From: DATEPR01 sp036503065
Lineage (GTDB): Bacteria > Actinomycetota > Actinomycetes > Mycobacteriales > Pseudonocardiaceae
Direction: 5' to 3'
NCBI GenBank assembly: GCA_036503065.1
Contig: DASXXM010000389.1
Coordinates: 1 to 10,355 of the forward strand
Length of the DNA: 10,355 bases
Part shown: positions 6,195-10,355 of the stretch, one piece after another
How the letters are laid out: every line of letters begins with the position of its first letter
Position numbering within the stretch: position 1 is the first letter of the stretch
Made by a program: the position numbers and the translations under genes
The notes under the pieces: generated by a model
Told to the model about the DNA's origin: nothing
Databases searched by the model: none
What the model saw: the letters and a program-made list of their open reading frames with translations, nothing else

Positions 6195-7334
6195 GTGACG
6201 ACCAGAACCACGCGGCCCGGACCGACCGAGCAGCTCGGCGGGCTGCTGTTGTTCCGGCTGCGCGGCGTGCCGGTGCTGCTCGCGCCGTCGTGGTGGATCG
6301 GCTCCGTTGTCATCACGCTGCTCTACGCGCCGCTGGTGGGCCGCTTCCTGCCCGGCACCAGCGGGGTGGCGTCGATCGGCCTGGCCGCCACGTTCGCCGT
6401 GCTGCTCGGCGGTTCGGTACTGGCGCACGAGCTGGGCCACTGCGTTGTCGCGATGAAGCTCAACATTCCGGTTCGCCGGTTGCGGCTGTTCCTGCTCGGC
6501 GGCCTGTCCGAGGTCGGCCGCACACCCCGTCGGCCCAGCCAGGAGGGCTGGGTGGCGGCGGCGGGGCCTGCCGTGTCGCTGCTGATCGGGCTGCTGTTCG
6601 CGGCCGCCATCCCGCTCACCCCCGGCAGCGGCCCGGTCCGGTTGCTGGTGGTCGAGTGCGCGGTGGCCAACGGAGCCGTCGCGGTGTTCAACCTGCTGCC
6701 CGGGCTGCCCCTGGACGGCGGCCGGATGCTGCGGGCGGGGGTATGGGCGGTCACCGGCAAGCGCCGGTTCGGCACCAGGGCGGCCGTGGCCGGCGGCGCG
6801 GCGGTGGCGATCGGGCTGGTCATCTGGGCGTTGTCCGGGTTGGTCGCGGGCACCGCGGACCAGTGGCTGCGGCTGGGCGTGTGCGTGCTCACGGCGTGGT
6901 TCGTGGTGATCGGCGCGAGCGCCGAACTGGCCGCGGAACAACGGCACAGTTGGCCGGACGGCATGACCCTGGCCGAAATACTGCGCCCGGTCCTGCAACT
7001 GCCGGCGGAGAGCGCGGTCGGCGACGCGCTGCTCGCCGCCGCCGGTCGGGGCGTGGTCCTGGTGCGGCCCGACGGGGTCGCCGCAGGCCTGCTGGACGAG
7101 GTCGCGGCCCGGCAGCTCGCCGGGCACGCGCCACTGGCGCCCGCCGAGGACGCCGCCGTACCGATCCGCCCGGACACCGTGCTGTTCGACTCGGAGACCG
7201 GCGAGGACATCATCGACCGGGTCCGGGAGACCGCGGCCTGGCAGTTCCTCGTGGTGGACGACGACGGCAAGCCGGCCGGTGTGCTCCGCCGCGAGGACCT
7301 GAACGCCGCGCTGTCGGCCCGCCGAATGCCCTGA
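6195..7334 (+). CDS. M50 site-2-type intramembrane metalloprotease with C-terminal CBS repeats
   Basis: A 379-residue polytopic membrane protein. The zinc-binding HELGH motif is at 78-82 in a hydrophobic helix, and the third ligand is expected at D174 in NLLPGLPLDGGR (166-177); both M50 signatures are intact. About six hydrophobic segments are visible (roughly 27-49, 60-82, 120-141, 148-170, 196-217, 226-243). The cytoplasmic C-terminus (about 258-375) resembles two degenerate CBS units, the second ending WQFLVVDDDGKPAGVLRREDL; CBS pairs often sense adenine nucleotides. Such S2P/SpoIVFB-like proteases cleave membrane-anchored regulators; no anti-sigma factor is encoded here, so the substrate is unknown. 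It is divergent from the nuclease gene and precedes trmI in the same orientation, a conserved actinobacterial arrangement, with a 163-nt gap carrying a LexA box. Confidence 0.93.
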   Translation: MTTRTTRPGPTEQLGGLLLFRLRGVPVLLAPSWWIGSVVITLLYAPLVGRFLPGTSGVASIGLAATFAVLLGGSVLAHELGHCVVAMKLNIPVRRLRLFLLGGLSEVGRTPRRPSQEGWVAAAGPAVSLLIGLLFAAAIPLTPGSGPVRLLVVECAVANGAVAVFNLLPGLPLDGGRMLRAGVWAVTGKRRFGTRAAVAGGAAVAIGLVIWALSGLVAGTADQWLRLGVCVLTAWFVVIGASAELAAEQRHSWPDGMTLAEILRPVLQLPAESAVGDALLAAAGRGVVLVRPDGVAAGLLDEVAARQLAGHAPLAPAEDAAVPIRPDTVLFDSETGEDIIDRVRETAAWQFLVVDDDGKPAGVLRREDLNAALSARRMP

Positions 7335-7354
7335 CCGGCGCATCTGCGACCATT

Positions 7355-7379
7355 CGGTGCTACTGCTCGCCACGCACCG
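7355..7379 (+). terminator. Weak hairpin after the M50 gene
   Basis: CGGTGC at 7355-7360 and GCACCG at 7374-7379 form a perfect 6-bp stem with a 13-nt loop, 20 nt after the stop codon. There is no T-tract, so it is at best a weak intrinsic terminator. Confidence 0.25.
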
Positions 7380-7404
7380 GGCACAGGTTCACTCGTTCGT
7401 GATC

Positions 7405-7433
7405 TTGAATCTATCGAACACCTGTTCGAAGAT
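7405..7433 (+). promoter_or_regulatory. Candidate promoter of trmI with operator in the spacer
   Basis: TTGAAT (7405-7410), a 17-nt spacer, and GAAGAT (7428-7433) resemble a sigma-70-type promoter. The spacer contains the LexA box, the classical position for repression by steric block. The predicted start near 7440 would leave a leader of about 58 nt before the trmI TTG, with purine-rich AAGGAAGCAGG (7478-7488) as a ribosome site. Confidence 0.45.
7414..7429 (+). promoter_or_regulatory. LexA (SOS) box upstream of trmI
   Basis: TCGAACACCTGTTCGA is a perfect 16-bp inverted repeat. It matches exactly the mycobacterial/actinobacterial SOS consensus TCGAAC-N4-GTTCGA and sits in the intergenic region before trmI, overlapping the candidate promoter. 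The match to the consensus is seen directly; LexA binding and its regulatory effect are inferred. Confidence 0.8.
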
Positions 7434-7497
7434 GGTCACATGCAGACCACAACGATGACGCAGACCAGATCGACGACAAGGAAGCAGGTTCAGCAGC

Positions 7498-8325
7498 TTG
7501 TCCAGCGCCAGCGGGCCGTTCAAGGCCGGCGACCGCGTGCAGTTGACCGATCCGAAGGGCCGGCACTACACGATCGTTCTCGAGTCCGGGCAGACGTATC
7601 ACACCCATCGGGGCGCGCTGGACCACGACAAGCTGATCGGCCTGCCGGAAGGCTCCGTGATCACGTCGGCCGCCGGCACGTCGTACCTGGCGCTGCGGCC
7701 GCTCCTTCCGGACTACGTGCTGTCCATGCCACGCGGTGCCCAGGTGATCTACCCGAAGGATGCCGCCCAGATCGTGATGTGGGGCGACATCTTCCCGGGC
7801 GCCCGGGTCCTGGAGGCCGGCGCCGGCTCCGGCGCGCTCGCCTGCTCGCTGCTGCGCGCGGTCGGCGAACGGGGTTCGGTGACCAGCTACGAGATCCGCG
7901 ACGACCACGCCGTGCACGCGGTGCGCAATGTCGAACGGTTCTTCGGCGAAGCACCGCCGAACTGGACGCTGCACGTGGCCGACCTGGCGACCCACACCGG
8001 CGAGGTGGACCGGGTGATCCTGGACATGCTCGCGCCGTGGGACGTGCTGCCCACGGTCGCGGCGAACCTGATCCCCGGTGGCGTGCTCGTGGTCTACGTG
8101 GCCACCACGACGCAGCTCTCGAAGGTCACCGAGGCGCTACGCGAACAGCAGTGCTGGACCGAGCCGCAGGCATGGGAGACGCTGATGCGGCCGTGGCACG
8201 TGGTCGGCCTCGCCGTGCGCCCGGAGCACCGGATGGTCGGTCACACCGCGTTCCTGCTCACCGCCCGCCGCCTTGCCGACGGCGTGGTCGCGCCGCGACC
8301 GCAACGGCGGCCGAGCACCGGCTGA
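7498..8325 (+). CDS. trmI: tRNA (adenine-58-N1)-methyltransferase TrmI
   Basis: A 275-residue protein closely resembling M. tuberculosis Rv2118c TrmI. It methylates A58 in the T-loop of tRNAs using S-adenosylmethionine, working as a tetramer in the cytosol. The N-terminal beta domain has GDRVQLTDPKGRHYT and HTHRG. The Rossmann methyltransferase domain has motif I EAGAGSGAL (106-114), the acidic residue E132 in YEIR, D162 in ADLA, and the family motif LDMLAPW (175-181). YPKDAAQIV is also diagnostic. The TTG at 7498 is the only in-frame start before the upstream stop at 7456-7458, and gives SSASGPFKAGDRVQL like other members. Purine-rich AAGGAAGCAGG precedes it. An SOS box lies 69 nt upstream of the start. 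The 3' end faces the membrane-protein operon 23 nt away. Confidence 0.95.
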   Translation: MSSASGPFKAGDRVQLTDPKGRHYTIVLESGQTYHTHRGALDHDKLIGLPEGSVITSAAGTSYLALRPLLPDYVLSMPRGAQVIYPKDAAQIVMWGDIFPGARVLEAGAGSGALACSLLRAVGERGSVTSYEIRDDHAVHAVRNVERFFGEAPPNWTLHVADLATHTGEVDRVILDMLAPWDVLPTVAANLIPGGVLVVYVATTTQLSKVTEALREQQCWTEPQAWETLMRPWHVVGLAVRPEHRMVGHTAFLLTARRLADGVVAPRPQRRPSTG

Positions 8326-8348
8326 GTAGCGGATCGCTGAGTACCGGG

Positions 8349-9044
8349 TCAGGGCGTGGCCAGGGTGTTGCACACCAGCCACTGCGAGTTCTGCCGGACC
8401 ATGCTGCCCTTGTGCGACACCGGCTGGTTCCCGTGGTCGGTGATCACCAGGGTGAACGTGCCGGTGGTGCCGGTGGTGGCCGCGCCGGACGCCGTCATGG
8501 TGAAGGTCTTGTCCGCGCCGTTCGCGCTCTTCTCGTGGTCGTAGATCGCCTGCACCGCGGCCTGGTCCTTGGCACACAGGTAGCTCTTGACCTTGGCGAG
8601 GTCGTCGGTGGACAGGCTGTGCGCCAGCGACGTGTAGGACTGCGCGAAGCCGGCGACCACCTGCTGCGGGGTCGCGTTGGCGCTGTTCTGACCGTTGCCG
8701 CTGTTGGCGAAGAACACGAAGTAGGCGCCGATGCCGCCGCCGATCAGCACGACCACGGCGATCACGATGCCGACGATCAGCCCGGTGCGTTTCTTCCGAG
8801 TCGGCTGCCCATATCCGGGCGGTCCGACGTAGCCGTACGGCTGCGGCTGTGCATAGGGCTGCGGCTGTTCGTACGGCGCAGGCTGTCCGTAGGCCACTGG
8901 CTGCCCCGGCGGACCGTAGGGCGGACCTGGCCGGCCCTGCGGTGGGCCGTAGGGGTTCGGATCCGGTGGACCGTACGGACCCTGCGGTCCGTACGGTCCC
9001 GGCTGCGGCCGCTGTGGTGGGGGCTGCTGTGGTGGGTAGGTCAT
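8349..9044 (-). CDS. Single-pass membrane protein with Pro/Gly/Tyr/Gln-rich N-terminal tail
   Basis: A 231-residue protein. Residues 1-82 are a low-complexity P/G/Y/Q-rich region (repeats of QPYGPP, YGQP, QPQPYAQP), followed by basic RKKR (83-86) and one hydrophobic helix (about 88-112), predicting N-in, C-out topology. The outer domain (about 120-231) has an early helix TPQQVVAGFAQSYTSL and a beta-rich end, with C157 and C225 that could form a disulphide. This resembles the small DUF4878/NTF2-like extracellular domains of actinobacterial membrane proteins, but the family assignment is tentative and no function is assigned. It lies 12 nt after the paralogue-like gene upstream, in one operon. 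There is no lipobox. The upstream ribosome site (GGGAC) is weak, implying coupling. Confidence 0.8.
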   Translation of the reverse strand: MTYPPQQPPPQRPQPGPYGPQGPYGPPDPNPYGPPQGRPGPPYGPPGQPVAYGQPAPYEQPQPYAQPQPYGYVGPPGYGQPTRKKRTGLIVGIVIAVVVLIGGGIGAYFVFFANSGNGQNSANATPQQVVAGFAQSYTSLAHSLSTDDLAKVKSYLCAKDQAAVQAIYDHEKSANGADKTFTMTASGAATTGTTGTFTLVITDHGNQPVSHKGSMVRQNSQWLVCNTLATP

Positions 9045-9056
9045 GTCGTCCCGTGG

Positions 9057-9998
9057 TCAGTTGCTCGGCGGCACGCTGGCACCGCCGTCACCGGGGAGGC
9101 TGCCCGGCGCGCTGGGGTCGGTGCTGCCGCCGCCGGACAGGCCAGAACTGCCGGAGTTGCCGGAGCCGCCGCTGACGGGCTGACCGTCGATCTTCGTGGA
9201 GTTGTTGTCCGCGGCGAAGTTGCCCGAGACGCACCACTTGCCGCCCTGCTGCGCCATGGGCACGGCGCCGTCCAGTTCGATGGTGTGGCCCTGGTACTGG
9301 AACTTCAGGTGAATGGTGGCCTTCGCCGTGTTGCCGTTCACCTGGGCCGGACCGGCCACAGTGGCCTTGAGCTGCGAGTTCTTCATCTGCTGCAGGTCCT
9401 GGCTGTTGGTGACCGACGTCGCCCCGCCGCACGACAGGGTGTTCGCCCTGGCGTTGTCCTGGGTGTTGAGCACGTCCGCGACGGCCTGCGCGAGCTGGTC
9501 CGGGGTGTTGGTCGAGCCCTTGCTGCCGCCGAACACGCCGAAGACGAACAGCAGCACAACCACGACGCCGACGACCACCACGCCGCCACCGGCCAGCAGC
9601 CACGGCAAGGCCTTGTTCTTACCGCCGGGCCCACCAGGACCGCCCGGGTAACCGGGATAGCCGAACGGTGGCTGCTGCCCGGGAAAGCCACCGGGCTGGC
9701 CCGGGTAGCCCTGCTGGGGCGGGTAGCCGGGAGGCGGCTGTTGGCCCGGGAAGGCGCCACCAGGCTGCCCGTAGCCCGGCTGCGGTCCACCCGGCGGCGG
9801 AAATCCCCCGGACGGCGGATAACCCGGTTGCTGGCCGTAACCCGGCTGCGGTCCCGGTTGCTGCCCGGGCTGGCCCGGCTGGCCATAGCCACCCGGTTGC
9901 TGGCCGAAGCCACCCGGTTGCTGACCGAAGCCGTCTGGCTGCTGGCCATAGGGACCAGGCTGGCCGAACGGCCCGGGCTGCTGCGGCGGGACGGACAT
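9057..9998 (-). CDS. Single-pass membrane protein with long Gly/Pro/Gln-rich N-terminal tail
   Basis: A 313-residue protein with the same architecture as the following gene: a 126-residue G/P/Q/Y/F-rich cytoplasmic tail with GFGQQPG and PGYGQ-type repeats, lysines 127 and 129, one very hydrophobic Val-rich helix (about 131-157), and an extracytoplasmic domain (about 163-272) with TPDQLAQAVADVLNTQD, C190 and C256. The C-terminus (274-313) is a G/S/P-rich linker. The helix-Cys-strands-Cys layout suggests the same small NTF2/DUF4878-like fold; remote. Function unknown. The start ATG 9998 has a strong AAGGAG site 7 nt upstream. It is first in a two-gene operon and diverges from ARC. Low-complexity tails of this kind occur in many actinobacterial envelope proteins. 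Confidence 0.8.
   Translation of the reverse strand: MSVPPQQPGPFGQPGPYGQQPDGFGQQPGGFGQQPGGYGQPGQPGQQPGPQPGYGQQPGYPPSGGFPPPGGPQPGYGQPGGAFPGQQPPPGYPPQQGYPGQPGGFPGQQPPFGYPGYPGGPGGPGGKNKALPWLLAGGGVVVVGVVVVLLFVFGVFGGSKGSTNTPDQLAQAVADVLNTQDNARANTLSCGGATSVTNSQDLQQMKNSQLKATVAGPAQVNGNTAKATIHLKFQYQGHTIELDGAVPMAQQGGKWCVSGNFAADNNSTKIDGQPVSGGSGNSGSSGLSGGGSTDPSAPGSLPGDGGASVPPSN
9891..9932 (-). repeat. Two tandem 21-bp units in the low-complexity coding region
   Basis: Two adjacent 21-bp copies, nearly identical at DNA level, encode GFGQQPG twice (residues 23-36 of the membrane protein). A GYGQPG variant follows. They show how the tail may have expanded by slippage. This is coding sequence. Confidence 0.7.
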
Positions 9999-10005
9999 CG
10001 AGTTT

Positions 10006-10011
10006 CTCCTT
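10006..10011 (-). promoter_or_regulatory. Shine-Dalgarno of the 313-residue membrane protein gene
   Basis: On the minus strand AAGGAG lies 7 nt before ATG 9998. It is among the best ribosome sites in the window and fixes this start. Confidence 0.75.
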
Positions 10012-10228
10012 GCGACTCAAGGCGAGTGGCACCCTGCCGGTTACCAGCACCACAGTGTGGGAAACCCAGGGACTGTGGCGTGCATCACGCGGTGCTTGTA
10101 CTGGAGCTTTGCGTAGGACGCACGGTAGCGGTTGAGCGGTTCCGGTCGACACCGGTATGGAGTAGTTCATCCCGCCGGGTACGCGGCAGGACCGCTCGGT
10201 CGAGGTGGGGACGTCCAGATCCCCCCGA

Positions 10229-10251
10229 TCGACGGTGATCGCCGGTACCGT
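10229..10251 (+). promoter_or_regulatory. Candidate RecA-NDp-like promoter of ARC
   Basis: TCGACGGTG, exactly 8 nt, then TACCGT. This is 7 of 9 positions of the TTGTCRGTG element with correct spacing and a TAnnnT -10. The predicted start near 10258 gives a leader of about 27 nt containing the strong ribosome site. The two mismatches fall in the TTGT half, so the assignment is tentative. Confidence 0.4.
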
Positions 10252-10266
10252 GGAGTACACGACCGC

Positions 10267-10276
10267 GGGAGGAGGG
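10267..10276 (+). promoter_or_regulatory. Shine-Dalgarno of ARC
   Basis: GGGAGGAGGG ends 8 nt before ATG 10285 and is strongly complementary to the 16S rRNA 3' end, supporting this start. Confidence 0.75.
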
Positions 10277-10284
10277 TGCCGAAC

Positions 10285-10355
10285 ATGCAGCACGACCGTC
10301 CCGGCAGCCAGCCCGAAGAGGGCGGCGAGCGGAGCATCGGCCAGAGCAACGCCGA
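10285..10355 (+). CDS. arc: Start of proteasome-associated ATPase ARC/Mpa (partial)
   Basis: Only 23 complete codons are in the window: MQHDRPG, an acidic Gly/Glu/Ser-rich stretch and QSNAE. This resembles the variable N-terminus of ARC from Pseudonocardiales, which precedes the coiled coil that captures Pup. The identification rests mostly on position: in M. tuberculosis and other actinobacteria mpa/arc lies beside trmI and the RecB-like gene. Established: ARC/Mpa is a hexameric AAA+ ring that unfolds pupylated proteins and feeds them to the 20S proteasome. None of its AAA+ motifs can be checked here. Confidence 0.7.
   Translation, partial: MQHDRPGSQPEEGGERSIGQSNA

Larger units (their letters stand above)
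9999..10284. other. Intergenic region between the membrane-protein operon and ARC
   Basis: These 286 nt hold divergent promoters and no credible gene. Two small perfect inverted repeats are visible: CCACA-G-TGTGG at 10050-10060 and GCGTG-CAT-CACGC at 10078-10090, which may be regulator sites. A CCGGTCGACACCGG near-palindrome lies around 10144-10157. No minus-strand -10 could be assigned with confidence. Confidence 0.5.

Noticed and set aside
4957..6198. A 413-codon plus-strand open frame opposite the nuclease and thioesterase
   Set aside because: It is antisense to genes with intact catalytic motifs, and its product is a biased R/Q/H-rich sequence typical of shadow frames.
7381..7410. GGTTCACTC resembling a tRNA T-loop upstream of trmI
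   Set aside because: No cloverleaf partner stems could be found around it; it is probably coincidental.
8326..8348. Terminator between trmI and the convergent membrane-protein gene
   Set aside because: The 23-nt gap contains no convincing stem-loop or T-tract.
9640..9980. Repeat-rich stretch that might look like a CRISPR or regulatory array
   Set aside because: The repeats are irregular, in frame and codon-multiple in length, and encode the GFGQQPG-type tail; there are no spacers.
7440..10238. A 932-codon plus-strand open frame running across trmI and both membrane-protein genes
   Set aside because: It is a shadow frame in high-GC DNA. It is antisense to two genes with clear signatures and out of frame with trmI, and its translation has no recognisable domain and is Arg/Ala/Gly-rich.

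Overview
The window is high-GC DNA with GTG and TTG starts, weak -35 boxes and several likely leaderless genes. It fits an actinomycete, most likely Pseudonocardiales. The reasons are the gene order (hisE-hisG, RecB-like nuclease, M50 protease, trmI, proteasomal ATPase), which is the familiar actinobacterial neighbourhood of the Pup-proteasome ATPase ARC/Mpa, and the MQHD-type N-terminus of that ATPase at the right edge. The genus assignment is inference.

Layout. Positions 1-1115 (-) hold a nearly complete TnpB RNA-guided nuclease of an IS200/IS605-type element, cut by the left edge; no tnpA is visible. 1180-1854 (+) is a HAD phosphatase. 1847-2306 (-) is a decayed vapBC toxin-antitoxin pair. 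2356-4458 (+) is a compact run: hisE, hisG, an ABM-fold small protein and a second HAD hydrolase, with overlapping or near-touching junctions. 4438-6120 (-) is a two-gene operon of a Cas4/AddB-like Fe-S PD-(D/E)XK nuclease followed by a double-hotdog thioesterase. 6195-7334 (+) is an M50 site-2-type intramembrane protease with CBS repeats. 7498-8325 (+) is TrmI, the tRNA m1A58 methyltransferase. 8349-9998 (-) holds two tandem single-pass membrane proteins with Pro/Gly/Gln/Tyr-rich cytoplasmic tails. From 10285 (+) the ARC/Mpa gene begins.

The most interesting signal is regulatory. Four promoters in this window resemble actinobacterial DNA-damage promoters. An exact TCGAAC-N4-GTTCGA LexA/SOS box lies in the spacer of a candidate promoter upstream of trmI. 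RecA-NDp-type elements (TTGTCRGTG-N8-TAnnnT, the PafBC class) precede tnpB (8 of 9 positions plus exact spacing and -10), the RecB-like nuclease (7 of 9) and ARC (7 of 9). If real, a transposon-encoded RNA-guided nuclease, a repair-type nuclease, the proteasomal ATPase and a tRNA methyltransferase would share a genotoxic-stress response. The tnpB and recB-like -10 elements end exactly 6 nt before the start codon, as expected for leaderless mRNAs; hisE and the M50 gene show the same spacing.

The histidine genes, HAD enzymes and thioesterase are ordinary metabolic genes. The vapBC remnant is non-functional as written.
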